DNA of 64,000 nt, from positions 62,001-126,000 of the forward strand of contig OZ252295.1 of assembly GCA_965250195.1 (NCBI GenBank), in the 5' to 3' direction. This DNA comes from CAUZIR01 sp965250195 (GTDB taxonomy: Bacteria; Chloroflexota; Dehalococcoidia; Lucifugimonadales; UBA2962). Every line of letters starts with the position of its first letter. Position 1 is the first letter of the stretch. Shown here piece by piece: positions 15,983 to 24,657 of this stretch. The notes below the pieces were generated by a model that was not told the DNA's origin, searched no databases, and was given only the letters and a program-made list of their open reading frames with translations. A program made the position numbers and the translations under genes.

Positions 15983-17089
15983 ATGATTAACCGCGACCGG
16001 CTCGTAAAGACGTTCATGGACATCGTCAGCATCGATAGCGTCTCTGGCGAAGAGGACGAGATCGCCGCCGACCTCACCCGACGTCTGGAAGCACTCGGTC
16101 TGTCTGTGAAGGCGGACGACTTTGGCAATCTGGTCGCCAATCCGCCGCACTATGACCCGCAAAGCGACCCCGGCCGCGATGTCGTCCCGCTGCTGCTGTC
16201 GGTCCACATGGACACGGTCGAACCCGGACGCGGCATTGAGCCTCGCCTGGACGGAGACGTGATCCGCTCCGACGGTACGACCATTGTCGGAGGCGACGCC
16301 AAGGCGGGGGTGGCCGCGGTGCTTGAGGCCATTGAATCTCTGAACGAGGACGGTACGGCTCATCTGCCCTACCAGGTAGCGCTGACGAGAGAAGAAGAGA
16401 CGGGCCTACACGGCGCCCGGCACCTCGATTTTTCGAAAATTCACGCTCGGGAGGCTGTCGTGTTCGACGGTGAGGGGCCGGTGACGACGATCACGGTGGC
16501 CGCCCCGACCTACATTGGCTTCACGCTCGAGATCACCGGGAGGGCCGCTCATGCCGGTGTGGAGCCGGAAAAGGGCGTCAACGCTATCCGGGTGGCCGCG
16601 GAGCTGATTACCCGGCTCCCGCAGGGCCGCCTGAGTGCGGACACGACCTTCAACGTAGGCCTGATCGAGGGCGGGAGCGTGCGCAACACCGTACCCGAGA
16701 ACGCCAAGGTTATCGGTGAGTTCAGGAGCCAGGACCTGGAGGCGATCGACAATATCGGTCTGGAGATCGCAGAGGCGCTCGACAAGGTGCGGGAGATGTA
16801 CCCCGAGGCAGTGCTGGAAAGCCACATGCACACCGAGTTCGAGCACTACGAGTTCGGTGAGGAAGACGCAACGTATCAGCGCGTTGCCCGCGCCCTTAAT
16901 GCGCTGGGCCTGGAGCCGGAGATGAAGCCTTCCGGCGGCGGAACAGACGGCAACATCTTTCGTCTAAGAGGCATCACATCCGTGGTCGTGGGCATGGCCG
17001 ATAACGGGATGCACACGGTTCGAGAGCACGTAAAGGTGCCGGAGCTGGTCGACGCCGCGCACTTTTGCGAGGTGGTCCTCAGGGGCTAA
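15983..17089 (+). CDS. M20-family metallopeptidase, peptidase T-like
   Basis: The 368-aa protein has the M20 metal-site pattern: LSVHMDTVEPG (first His/Asp), GGDAKAGVAAVLEAI (bridging Asp), TREEETGLHGARHLD (catalytic Glu pair) and a final GMHTVREHVKVPELV. The middle is the dimerisation domain (GRAAHAGVEPEKGVNAI). PepT-like enzymes remove N-terminal residues from tripeptides. The start is ATG 15983 after AAAGGAAG; upstream in-frame codons lie inside the promoter. The LarA-like gene starts three bases after its stop. Confidence 0.87.
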   Translation: MINRDRLVKTFMDIVSIDSVSGEEDEIAADLTRRLEALGLSVKADDFGNLVANPPHYDPQSDPGRDVVPLLLSVHMDTVEPGRGIEPRLDGDVIRSDGTTIVGGDAKAGVAAVLEAIESLNEDGTAHLPYQVALTREEETGLHGARHLDFSKIHAREAVVFDGEGPVTTITVAAPTYIGFTLEITGRAAHAGVEPEKGVNAIRVAAELITRLPQGRLSADTTFNVGLIEGGSVRNTVPENAKVIGEFRSQDLEAIDNIGLEIAEALDKVREMYPEAVLESHMHTEFEHYEFGEEDATYQRVARALNALGLEPEMKPSGGGTDGNIFRLRGITSVVVGMADNGMHTVREHVKVPELVDAAHFCEVVLRG

Positions 17090-17092
17090 CGA

Positions 17093-18364
17093 GTGAGAGT
17101 CCGACTGGCATACGGCACTGACGGCCTGGACGTCGAGTTCCCGGACGACCGTACCTCGGTCATTGAGCCGCGCTATCTACCGGGACTCCCCGACGAAGAG
17201 GGGGCTCTGCGGACAGCGATCCGCAACCCTGTCGGAACTCGGCCGCTGCGTCAACTCGTTACGAAGAATCAGACGGTCGCCATTTCGGTCTGCGATGTCA
17301 CCCGGCCCGCGCCGACCAAATTGATGCTGCCCGCCTTGCTGAGGGAGCTGGACCACGTCCCTCCGAAGCACATCACCGTGCTCATCGCCACCGGCACCCA
17401 TAGGGCCAATACGTCGTCAGAATTTATCGAAATGCTGGGGCGGGATGTGGTGGACCGCTACGAGGTCGTCAACCACGACGCATTCGATGACTCGACCCTC
17501 GCTTCGGCGGGAGAGACGAGTGACGGCGTGCCGATAACACTGAACCGGCAATGGCTCAATGCGGACGTACGGATAACAGCGGGCTTCGTAGAACCGCACT
17601 TTTTCGCCGGGTTCTCTGGCGGCCCCAAGATGGTCGCTCCCGGCCTCGCCGGGTTCGCCACCACGATGCACCTGCATAACGCCGCCCGGATAGGCAGCGA
17701 CCTGGCTGCCTGGGGAATTATCGGGGGCAACCCGGTGCATGATGCGGTCCGGGAGATCGCGGCGCTCACCGGCGTCGATTTCGCGCTGGACGTGACGATA
17801 AACCGGGACAGGCAGATCACGGCCGCGTATGCCGGCGACCTGTTCAAGGTGCACGAGGCTGCCTGTCAGGCATCTCGCCAGACGGTCATGCAGCCGGTTG
17901 AGCGGCCCTTCGAGGTGGTGGTGACGACCAACTCCGGCTACCCCCTGGACCAGAACCTCTACCAGGCGGTCAAGGGCATGTCGGCAGCAGCCCAAATCGT
18001 GGCCGACGGCGGCACGATCATCTGCGCGGCAGAGTGCCGGGACGGAGTCCCGGAGCACGGGGAGTACGGTCGCATTTTGCGTGAGGGGAAGTCACCGTCG
18101 GACCTGCTGCGAACTATCGAGGCGGCGCCGGAAACGACCCACGACCAGTGGCAGGTGCAGATTCAGGCCAAGTTGCAGATGCGCGCCCAGGTATTGCTGA
18201 GGTCGTCTTTTCTCACGCCCGATCAGGTTCGCGCCGCTCACATGGAGCCGATCGAGGACGTGGCCCAAGCGGTCGATGCGGCGCTGCGAAAGCACGGGCC
18301 GGATGCGAGGGTCTGCGTGCTGCCGGAGGGGCCGCAGACGGTGCCGTACCTTACGGGATCGTAG
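17093..18364 (+). CDS. LarA-family protein (DUF2088), nickel-pincer-nucleotide racemase/epimerase type
   Basis: The 423-aa protein shows the LarA motifs: CDVTRP near 67-72, TGTHR at 100-104, and PHFFAGFSGGPKMVAPG near 168-184, whose Lys (about 179) corresponds to the residue that tethers the nickel pincer cofactor in lactate racemase. Known family members racemise lactate or epimerise other 2-hydroxy acids and sugars. A larC gene is present 20 kb away, but larB and larE are not in the window. The GTG start at 17093 is three bases after the peptidase stop. Lactate is one candidate substrate, given lutABC in the window, but paralogues are diverse. Confidence 0.85.
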   Translation: MRVRLAYGTDGLDVEFPDDRTSVIEPRYLPGLPDEEGALRTAIRNPVGTRPLRQLVTKNQTVAISVCDVTRPAPTKLMLPALLRELDHVPPKHITVLIATGTHRANTSSEFIEMLGRDVVDRYEVVNHDAFDDSTLASAGETSDGVPITLNRQWLNADVRITAGFVEPHFFAGFSGGPKMVAPGLAGFATTMHLHNAARIGSDLAAWGIIGGNPVHDAVREIAALTGVDFALDVTINRDRQITAAYAGDLFKVHEAACQASRQTVMQPVERPFEVVVTTNSGYPLDQNLYQAVKGMSAAAQIVADGGTIICAAECRDGVPEHGEYGRILREGKSPSDLLRTIEAAPETTHDQWQVQIQAKLQMRAQVLLRSSFLTPDQVRAAHMEPIEDVAQAVDAALRKHGPDARVCVLPEGPQTVPYLTGS

Positions 18365-18386
18365 ACCCCTCAAACCCATGGGCGCT

Positions 18387-18424
18387 AAAAGGCCGGGGAC
18401 GCTGCATGGCGTCCCCGGCCTTTT
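18387..18424. terminator. Bidirectional intrinsic terminator between the LarA-like gene and rplL
   Basis: A GGCCGGGGACGC/GCGTCCCCGGCC stem with a six-base loop is flanked by AAAA on the left and TTTT on the right, so it can end transcription from both convergent genes. Confidence 0.85.
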
Positions 18425-18450
18425 GTGGTTCTGGAAGTCCCGAAGAACCC

Positions 18451-18834
18451 CTAGGCGACGGTGGCTTTGGCCCCCGCCTCTTCGAGTTTCTCCTTGGCTG
18501 AGTTGGCGTCGTCTTTGCCGATGCCTTCCTTTACCGCCGTGGGTGCACTCTCAACGAGCTCTTTGGCCTCTTTCAGGCCCAGGGTGGTCAGCTCGCGAAC
18601 GGCCTTGATGACCTTGATCTTGTTGGGACCGATCTCGTCAAGTGTGACGTTGAACTCGGTCTGCTCCTCGGTGGCCGCGGCCCCGCCACTGGCTGCGCCA
18701 CCGGCTGTCGGGGCCGCTACGGCGACGGGCGCGGCCGCGCTGACGCCAAAGGTCTCCTCCAGCTCTTTTACCAGTTCGGACAGCTCAAGTACGGACATTT
18801 CCTTGATTGCGTCGAGAATTTCTGCTTTCGTCAT
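18451..18834 (-). CDS. rplL: 50S ribosomal protein L7/L12
   Basis: The 127-aa protein has an N-terminal dimerisation helix (ILDAIKEMSVLELSELVKEL), an Ala/Gly-rich hinge around residues 37-55 and the conserved C-terminal factor-binding domain (KIKVIKAVRELTTLGLKEAK). It forms the flexible stalk on L10 that recruits EF-Tu and EF-G. It is the last gene of the nusG-rplKAJL block and ends at a strong terminator. Confidence 0.96.
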   Translation of the reverse strand: MTKAEILDAIKEMSVLELSELVKELEETFGVSAAAPVAVAAPTAGGAASGGAAATEEQTEFNVTLDEIGPNKIKVIKAVRELTTLGLKEAKELVESAPTAVKEGIGKDDANSAKEKLEEAGAKATVA

Positions 18835-18892
18835 TTCCTGTTTACCTCCACTCGGTGGTCAAGCTCTTGATGCTTGAATTAATCGCCTGCGG

Positions 18893-19672
18893 TCAGTTAT
18901 TTTCGGAGGCCTCTTCGGAGCCTCCATCTTCGTCGTCGGATGCCTCTTCGTCGGGCCCTGGTTCGTCCTGTTTAGCAGCTTCCCGATCCTCAGGGGCCTC
19001 CTCTTCGACTGAGGGGGCCTCTTCGGGAGCGTCGGTTTCGGAGACGTCCGGCTCAACGCTCGCCTCGGGGGCGTCTTGCTCTCCGGCGGTCTCGTCAGCC
19101 TCGGACTCGGGTTCGGGCTCTAACGGGGTTTCAGGCTCGGCCTCTGGCTCGGACACTGCGGACGCCGTCGCATGGGCCCCGAGCACTCTCGCGAGGCCCG
19201 ATATGGGCGCGCTCAGCACGTAGACCAGGCCGGCGATGCCGCCCTGTAACTGCCCTGCCAGCTTGGCAATCAGCACTTCCTTGGACGGGAGCTTGCCGAG
19301 CGCCTCGACCTCGCCGGGGGTCAGGGTCCGGTCGCCCATCACGGCCCCGCGAACCTTTAGGGCGCTGCCGACGTCGCGAATAAAGTTGGTGAGCGCCTTG
19401 GCCGGCTCCGTCACCTCGCCGTAGCCGAAGGCGACCCCGGTCGGCCCCTTTACGACATCCTTGAGCTGGGGCTTGCCCGCAGAGTCGGCGGCCCTGTACG
19501 TGAGCGTGTTTTTGACCACCCGGTAGTCGACGCCCTGCCCCCGAAGTGCACGGCGCAGCTCCGTCATGTCGGTTACTGACATACCCGAGTAGTCGGTGGC
19601 GATGGCTATTGTGCTTTCCGATATGCGCTTTTCGAGCGCCGATATGTCCTGTTCTTTTTTGGCTGTGGGCAT
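18893..19672 (-). CDS. rplJ: 50S ribosomal protein L10 with a long acidic C-terminal tail
   Basis: Residues 1-170 are a normal L10: rRNA-binding N-terminal domain with VDYRVVKNTL and the C-terminal helix (LAGQLQGGIAGLVYVLSAP) that binds L7/L12 dimers. Residues ~171-259 are an extra tail made almost only of Glu, Asp, Ser, Pro and Ala. Typical bacterial L10 is 165-175 aa, so about 90 residues are added. The tail follows the L12-binding helix and so would project with the stalk. The upstream leader carries a probable autoregulatory attenuator. Confidence 0.94.
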   Translation of the reverse strand: MPTAKKEQDISALEKRISESTIAIATDYSGMSVTDMTELRRALRGQGVDYRVVKNTLTYRAADSAGKPQLKDVVKGPTGVAFGYGEVTEPAKALTNFIRDVGSALKVRGAVMGDRTLTPGEVEALGKLPSKEVLIAKLAGQLQGGIAGLVYVLSAPISGLARVLGAHATASAVSEPEAEPETPLEPEPESEADETAGEQDAPEASVEPDVSETDAPEEAPSVEEEAPEDREAAKQDEPGPDEEASDDEDGGSEEASENN

Positions 19673-19675
19673 AGG

Positions 19676-19850
19676 CTTTCTCTAGTTCGGGTCGTATGGC
19701 ACAAAAATAGCCCCGAAACACATGCTCGGGGCTTCGTCCGCAGACGGCGTCCCTTACTAAGTGTGCCTCGGCAGGTGTTTTTAATCCGTCGTCGCCACAC
19801 TCGGTGGTCGAGGTCGGAACCGGCTGTCTCAGGCCTCTATATTGGTGCTT
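19676..19850 (-). promoter_or_regulatory. Ribosomal protein L10 leader with attenuator hairpin
   Basis: The 175-base gap between rplA and rplJ is unusually long for this operon. On the minus strand it ends with a GCCCCGA/TTCGGGGC stem (19711-19733) followed by TATTTTTG, an intrinsic terminator just before rplJ. In many bacteria the L10-(L12) complex binds this leader to repress rplJL. The position and terminator are seen; the L10-binding fold is inferred. Confidence 0.65.
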
Positions 19851-19851
19851 T

Positions 19852-20568
19852 TTAGTCTAGCTTAAGCTCACTCAAGGCGGCAATGTCCACCGGCACGCTC
19901 GGCCCCATGGTCGAGGTGAGGAACGCCGAACGGAGGAATTCACCCTTCACTCCCGAGGGACGCGCCCGCATTACGTGGTCCATGACCGACGTCAGGTTGT
20001 CGGTCAACTGGCTTTCTTCGAAGCTGGCCTTACCGATAGGCACGTGCATGATGGACGTGCGGTCGAGCCGGAACTCGACCCTACCCTTGCGAGCCTCGTC
20101 CACCGCCCTGCCGATGTCTTCAGTCTGGACCACGGTTCCGGTTCTTGGGTTGGGCATGAGGCCCTTGCGGCCCAGTACCTTGCCCAGTTTGCTCACTTTG
20201 CCCATCATGTCAGGCGTGGCGATGGACACGTCGAATTCGCTCCAGCCGTCCTGCTGGATTTTCTTGATGAGGTCGTCGTCACCGATGAAGTCGGCTCCGG
20301 CGCTCTGGGCGTTGGTGATTCCCTCGCCCAGGGCAAAAACGGTGATTCGAACCGCCTTGCCCGTGCCGTGTGGGAGCGACGCCACGCCCCTGACTTGCTG
20401 GTCGGAGTGCCGCGGATCGGCTCCGGTTCGCAAGTGCAACTCCACTGTTTCGTCAAACTTGGAAGTCGCCGCCGCTTTGACCATGCTCACCGCCTCTGCG
20501 GGTGAGTAGTGAGCCTCGCGGTCGATGACGGCCGCCGCGCTGTTGTATCTCTTTCCGTGCCTTACCAC
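19852..20568 (-). CDS. rplA: 50S ribosomal protein L1
   Basis: The 238-aa protein has the L1 opening HGKRYNSAAAVIDREA, ELHLRTGADPRHSDQQVRG, the rRNA-binding segment KLGKVLGRKGLMPNPRTGTV and the C-terminal HVMRARPSGVKG. It lines the E-site stalk. It lies nine bases after rplK and ahead of the L10 leader. Confidence 0.96.
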   Translation of the reverse strand: MVRHGKRYNSAAAVIDREAHYSPAEAVSMVKAAATSKFDETVELHLRTGADPRHSDQQVRGVASLPHGTGKAVRITVFALGEGITNAQSAGADFIGDDDLIKKIQQDGWSEFDVSIATPDMMGKVSKLGKVLGRKGLMPNPRTGTVVQTEDIGRAVDEARKGRVEFRLDRTSIMHVPIGKASFEESQLTDNLTSVMDHVMRARPSGVKGEFLRSAFLTSTMGPSVPVDIAALSELKLD

Positions 20569-20577
20569 CGGGCTCTC

Positions 20578-21012
20578 CTAGCTCTGGTTCCAGTCGATAT
20601 CGATGCCCATGCTTCTCGCGGTCCCGGCCACGATCTGCATGGCGCCTTCCACGTCCGCCGCGTTCAGGTCCGCCATTTTGGTCTCTGCAATCTCGCGGAC
20701 CTTGGACGCCGGTACGATGCCGACTTTCTCGCGATTCGGCTGACCGCTGCCCTTTTCCACACCCGCCGCCTTGCGCAGCAGGTCCGCCGCAGGCGGGGTT
20801 TTGAGGACGAAGCTGAACGAGCGGTCTTCATAGACCGTCAGCTCAACGGGAACTATGGTGCCCGCCTTGGAGGACGTCTTTTCGTTGTACTCCTTGACGA
20901 AGCCCATGATGTTGACGCCGTGCTGACCCAGCGCCGGGCCGATGGGAGGCGCGGGGCTCGCCTTGCCGCCCTCGATTTGGAGCTTTAGTACTGTTTTTAC
21001 CTTCTTAGCCAA
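20578..21012 (-). CDS. rplK: 50S ribosomal protein L11
   Basis: The 144-aa protein shows KLQIEGGKASPAPPIGPALG (thiostrepton-loop proline motif) and GQHGVNIMGFVKEYN, then the C-terminal rRNA-binding domain ending GTARSMGI. Standard length. It lies 18 bases downstream of nusG. Confidence 0.96.
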   Translation of the reverse strand: MAKKVKTVLKLQIEGGKASPAPPIGPALGQHGVNIMGFVKEYNEKTSSKAGTIVPVELTVYEDRSFSFVLKTPPAADLLRKAAGVEKGSGQPNREKVGIVPASKVREIAETKMADLNAADVEGAMQIVAGTARSMGIDIDWNQS

Positions 21013-21030
21013 TCTGAGTGTCTCTGCTTT

Positions 21031-21612
21031 CTAAGATCGTTCGACCTGGAGGAAGTCGAGTTCGACGGGGGTTTCGCGGCCGAAGAACGAGACCAGCACC
21101 TTTACCTTGGCGCGGTCCGGGTAGACCTCGTCCACGCTGCCCATGAAGTCGACGAACGGGCCGTCGGTGATCCTCACCACCTGACCCTTGGAGAAGCCTA
21201 CCCTCACACGGGGCGTGGCGGATTCCATTTGCTGGAGGATGTTGTTGACTTCGTGCTCTTCCAACGGCACGGGCTTTGCCCGCTTTTCGTTCTCGTCTTC
21301 TGCCGACACGAACCCGGTGACGCCGGGCGTGTTACGAACGACGTGCCAGCTCTCGTCGTCCATCATCATCTTGACCATGATGTAGCCGGGGAAGACTTTC
21401 CTGGGCACGGGAACCCGCTGGCCCTCTTTTATCTCAATCTCTTCTTCGGTCGGAACGACCACTTCGAAGATCTTGTTGGAGACGTCCATCGTCTCAATGC
21501 GCAACTCGAGGTTTCGCTGGACTCGCTCTTCCTGTCCGGAGTAAGCATGGACGATGTACCAGCGAGGACTCGGTTCTTCGACGGTTTGTGTTTTCTGACT
21601 CTGAGTGCTCAT
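21031..21612 (-). CDS. nusG: Transcription termination/antitermination protein NusG
   Basis: The 193-aa protein has the NGN domain (WYIVHAYSGQEERVQRNLE, RKVFPGYIMVKM, VRNTPGVTGFV) and a KOW domain (KGQVVRITDGPFVDFMGSV). It links RNA polymerase to Rho or the ribosome. It lies six bases after secE, the classic gene order. Confidence 0.95.
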   Translation of the reverse strand: MSTQSQKTQTVEEPSPRWYIVHAYSGQEERVQRNLELRIETMDVSNKIFEVVVPTEEEIEIKEGQRVPVPRKVFPGYIMVKMMMDDESWHVVRNTPGVTGFVSAEDENEKRAKPVPLEEHEVNNILQQMESATPRVRVGFSKGQVVRITDGPFVDFMGSVDEVYPDRAKVKVLVSFFGRETPVELDFLQVERS

Positions 21613-21618
21613 AAGTGT

Positions 21619-21855
21619 CTAGCTGCCAAGAATGACGCTGATTAGCCGGGAGAAACCGATGTCTACCAGTCCCAGGAACACGCCGACGACGGCGGCCACT
21701 GCCAGTACCATTATCGTCAAGCGGGTGGTTTCTTCGCGAGTGGGCCAGACGACCCGCCTTAACTCGGATACGACCTCGCCGACGAATTTGAAGCTAAACG
21801 ATCGGCGCGTGGCATCGGAATCGACGCGCCTGGGCACTCCCTGGCTTCTTGCCAT
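21619..21855 (-). CDS. secE: Preprotein translocase subunit SecE
   Basis: The 78-aa protein has the amphipathic segment ELRRVVWPTREETTR followed by one transmembrane helix (about residues 48-72), the minimal SecE layout. It lies between rpmG and nusG. Confidence 0.93.
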   Translation of the reverse strand: MARSQGVPRRVDSDATRRSFSFKFVGEVVSELRRVVWPTREETTRLTIMVLAVAAVVGVFLGLVDIGFSRLISVILGS

Positions 21856-21859
21856 TGCG

Positions 21860-22027
21860 CTACCTGATCTCCTTGTGCGGCGTATGCCGACGGCACCGCG
21901 GGCAGAACTTGTTCAGTTCGAGCCGCTGCGGATCGTTCCGCCGGTTCTTGCTGCTGTGATAGGTCCGCTCGCGGCACTCGTCACAAGCGAGGTTTATGAC
22001 GCCGCGAGCGTCTCCCTTTTTAGCCAT
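21860..22027 (-). CDS. rpmG: 50S ribosomal protein L33
   Basis: This 55-aa frame (ATG 22025-22027, TAG 21860-21862) has LACDECRERTYHSSKNRRN and LNKFCPRCRRHTPHKE: a four-Cys zinc-ribbon L33. It sits between tuf and secE as in most bacteria and is separated from the secE start by only a few bases. Confidence 0.95.
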   Translation of the reverse strand: MAKKGDARGVINLACDECRERTYHSSKNRRNDPQRLELNKFCPRCRRHTPHKEIR

Positions 22028-22063
22028 CTGGTCCCTCTGCTGGCCTGCCCGTTTGGGCGGGCC

Positions 22064-23269
22064 CTACTTGAGTATTTTTGTGATGACGCCCGAGCCGACG
22101 GTCCGACCGCCCTCGCGCACAGCGAAACGAAGCTGCTCGTCCATTGCAATGGGCTGGATGAGCTTGACCTTCATCTCGATGTTGTCGCCGGGCATTACCA
22201 TCTCGACGCCGTCCGGCAATTCGATTTCGCCGGTCACGTCGGTCGTGCGGATGTAGAACTGGGGCTTGTAACCGTTGAAGAACGGCGTGTGCCGCCCGCC
22301 CTCGTCCTTGCTCAGTACGTAGACCTGCGCCTCCGCTTCCAAGTGAGGCGTGATTGACTTGGGCTTGGCCAGCACCTGGCCGCGCTCAATGTCTTCTCGC
22401 TCAACGCCTCGCAAAAGCAGGCCGACCGCGTCGCCCGGCTCGCCCTCGTCGAGCGTCTTGTGGAACATCTCAACGCCGGTGACAACAGTGTCCCAGGTGT
22501 CTTTGATGCCCACGATCTCGACGGTGTCGCCGGGGCTGACGATGCCCTGCTCGATACGGCCGGTGACCACGGTGCCGCGACCCTTGATGCCAAAGACGTC
22601 TTCGACGGGCATGAGGAACGGCAACTCTTTGGGCCTGTCCGGCACGGGGATGTAGGAGTCAACGGCATCCATGAGCTCCCAGATCTTGCCACCCCACTCC
22701 GAGTCTCGACCGAGTTGGTCCTCAGGAGCATCCAGGGCGTTCAACGCGCTGACCCGGACGATGGGAATGTCGTCGCCGGGGAAGCCGTGCTCGGTGAGCA
22801 TCTCGCGCAGCTCCAGCTCGACGAGCTCGAGCAACTCTTCGTCTTCCATCGCATCGACTTTATTGAGCGCGACGACTATCGCCGGCACGTCTACCTGGCG
22901 AGCCAGGAGGATGTGCTCACGGGTCTGCGGCATGGGCCCGTCGGGGGCGCTGACCACCAGGATGGCACCGTCCATCTGGGCGGCGCCGGTAATCATGTTC
23001 TTTATGTAGTCCGCGTGCCCAGGACAGTCTACGTGTGCGTAGTGCCGGGCCTCGGTCTGGTACTCGACGTGGGTGATGGCGATGGTCACCCCACGGGCCT
23101 TTTCCTCCGGGGCGTTGTCGATTGAATCGAACGCCCGGAAGTCGGCGCCACCGGCGGACGCGAGTACGCGCGTCATCGCCGCCGTCAGCGTCGTCTTACC
23201 GTGGTCCACGTGGCCGATTGTGCCAACGTTTACGTGCGGCTTGTCTCTGACAAATTTCTGCTTCGCCAT
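22064..23269 (-). CDS. tuf: Elongation factor Tu
   Basis: The 401-aa GTPase has GHVDHGKTTLTAAMT (P-loop), DCPGHADYIKNMITGAAQMDGAILVV (G3; only part needed to identify) and NKVDAME (G4), followed by domains 2 and 3 ending VGSGVITKIL. It delivers aminoacyl-tRNA to the ribosome. Two tRNA genes directly upstream recall the classical tRNA-tufB cluster and suggest one transcript. Confidence 0.97.
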   Translation of the reverse strand: MAKQKFVRDKPHVNVGTIGHVDHGKTTLTAAMTRVLASAGGADFRAFDSIDNAPEEKARGVTIAITHVEYQTEARHYAHVDCPGHADYIKNMITGAAQMDGAILVVSAPDGPMPQTREHILLARQVDVPAIVVALNKVDAMEDEELLELVELELREMLTEHGFPGDDIPIVRVSALNALDAPEDQLGRDSEWGGKIWELMDAVDSYIPVPDRPKELPFLMPVEDVFGIKGRGTVVTGRIEQGIVSPGDTVEIVGIKDTWDTVVTGVEMFHKTLDEGEPGDAVGLLLRGVEREDIERGQVLAKPKSITPHLEAEAQVYVLSKDEGGRHTPFFNGYKPQFYIRTTDVTGEIELPDGVEMVMPGDNIEMKVKLIQPIAMDEQLRFAVREGGRTVGSGVITKILK

Positions 23270-23292
23270 TCAGCAATCCTCCGTTTTTGGCG

Positions 23293-23365
23293 AGCCCACA
23301 AGCAGACTCGAACTGCTGACCTCGTTCTTACCAAGAACGTGCTCTACCTACTGAGCTATGTGGGC
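23293..23365 (-). tRNA. tRNA-Thr (anticodon GGT)
   Basis: The minus strand has acceptor GCCCACA/TGTGGGC, anticodon stem CGTTC/GAACG around TTGGTAA (anticodon GGT), and a T-loop TTCGAGT. It is 73 nt without an encoded CCA, located 23 bases upstream of tuf. Confidence 0.95.
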
Positions 23366-23400
23366 CCGTGTGGTTACTAATGTGCTTCGAGGTCCGGGAG

Positions 23401-23485
23401 TGGAGGGAGTAGGATTCGAACCTACGTAGCCCTTCCGGGCGCCAGATTTACAGTCTGGTGGATTTAACCACTCTCCCATCCCTCC
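23401..23485 (-). tRNA. tRNA-Tyr (anticodon GTA)
   Basis: An 85-nt class II tRNA with acceptor GGAGGGA/TCCCTCC, anticodon loop CTGTAAA (GTA), a long variable arm (CCCGGAAGGG region) and T-loop TTCGAAT. No CCA is encoded. It is the first gene of the tRNA-Tyr, tRNA-Thr, tuf series. Confidence 0.95.
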
Positions 23486-23663
23486 GCCACAACAAGTCAG
23501 TCTAACATGTGGCAAATTGCCGCGCCTACCCCTTAGCAGCCCCGCGCAGACGGTTTTCTCTCTGTAAAAATGCGCCCACTAAAGAGTACAAAATCTACGT
23601 CTCTCCAACAACCTTCCATTGGGTTGACCAATTCGCCCAACTGATACGTCAACTACGCACCTT

Positions 23664-24575
23664 TCAGCGCATCCCCGCTCGCCGCTCCATCTGGTCGACG
23701 AGGTCGATGCCGACCCGCTCGGAGAAAGCCGCCAGTAGCTGAGCGACCACGGGACCGGGCCGACAATCGCCTATCGGCCGTTTGTCGACTTTAGTCACCG
23801 GCACCACGAACGGGCCGGTGGAGTTGAAAAACACCTCGTCGGCCGTGTACACGTCGTACGGCTGCAGGACCTCTTCCCTGACCTCGATTCCAAGATCGGA
23901 AGCCACCTCGAACATGGTCGCGCGGGACACTCCTTGGAGTATTGAGTCGTCTCCCGGTGTCTTGATCACACCATCTTTGACTATGGCCACGTTGTAACCG
24001 ACGCCCTCGGCCACGTTGCCGGACGTGTCCAACAGAACCGGCAACGCGTTCGGGTCCACGTCCTGGGCCTCCAACTCTGCGAGGTTGAAGTTCATCCGAC
24101 TGTAGTGCTTGATCTTGGGTTCCAACGACTCGCCCGGATAGGCCCGAGTCCGCGTTATGACCGCATGGGCGCCGTCCCGGTAGTGGACGCCCCAGGCCAA
24201 CCAGGGCACAGGCTTGGTGATGATGAGCACGGTCGCCGGCCCCTTGTCCACGCGGGTCGCGGCGATGCCCCTGGTGACGCCCTGCCACACATACCAGTCA
24301 CCGGCGCTTTCTAACCTCGCCTGTTCGTTACGCCTGACCAACTCCTCGGAGACGGCGATCATCTCCTCTACGTCGATGCCGGGGTCGATGCGGACGTACT
24401 TTAGCGACCGGTACAGTCGCTCGGTGTGTTCGCGTAATTTGAAAGGTCGGCCTTCGTAAGTCCGGGCGATGTCGAATACGGCGTCACCAAGGTAGTAACC
24501 CCTATCCAACGGGTCGATTTTTGCCTGCTCGTTGGGGATGAACTCACCGTTCATGTAGGCGGTGACCTGTGTCAT
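23664..24575 (-). CDS. Class IV PLP-dependent aminotransferase (branched-chain / D-amino-acid type)
   Basis: The 303-aa protein has the fold-type IV layout: DPLDRGYYLGDAVFD near 22-36, the Schiff-base lysine in IKHYSRMNFNLAE, GNVAEGVGYNVAIVKDG, the phosphate-binding LQGVSRATM and the C-terminal FFNSTGPFVVPVTKVD. Candidates are branched-chain amino acid, D-amino acid or (R)-amine transamination; sequence alone does not decide. ATG 24575 has AGGAG nine bases upstream. The small monooxygenase gene precedes it in the same direction. Confidence 0.83.
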   Translation of the reverse strand: MTQVTAYMNGEFIPNEQAKIDPLDRGYYLGDAVFDIARTYEGRPFKLREHTERLYRSLKYVRIDPGIDVEEMIAVSEELVRRNEQARLESAGDWYVWQGVTRGIAATRVDKGPATVLIITKPVPWLAWGVHYRDGAHAVITRTRAYPGESLEPKIKHYSRMNFNLAELEAQDVDPNALPVLLDTSGNVAEGVGYNVAIVKDGVIKTPGDDSILQGVSRATMFEVASDLGIEVREEVLQPYDVYTADEVFFNSTGPFVVPVTKVDKRPIGDCRPGPVVAQLLAAFSERVGIDLVDQMERRAGMR

Positions 24576-24657
24576 GACTACGCTCCTTTCTACTCCGTCG
24601 AAGTAGAGGGGGAGCCGGTTACGGCTCCCCCTTCAAAACTCCAAATCAGGGATGCAG

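Noticed and set aside
18807..19223. Plus-strand Ser-rich reading frame opposite rplJ
   Set aside because: It is the antisense of the acidic L10 tail; composition alone explains the open frame.
24605..24640. Intrinsic terminator between the ABM and aminotransferase genes
   Set aside because: The hairpin is strong, but neither strand has a run of T following it in the right place, and both genes read the same way with close spacing. Kept only as a note in the ABM entry.
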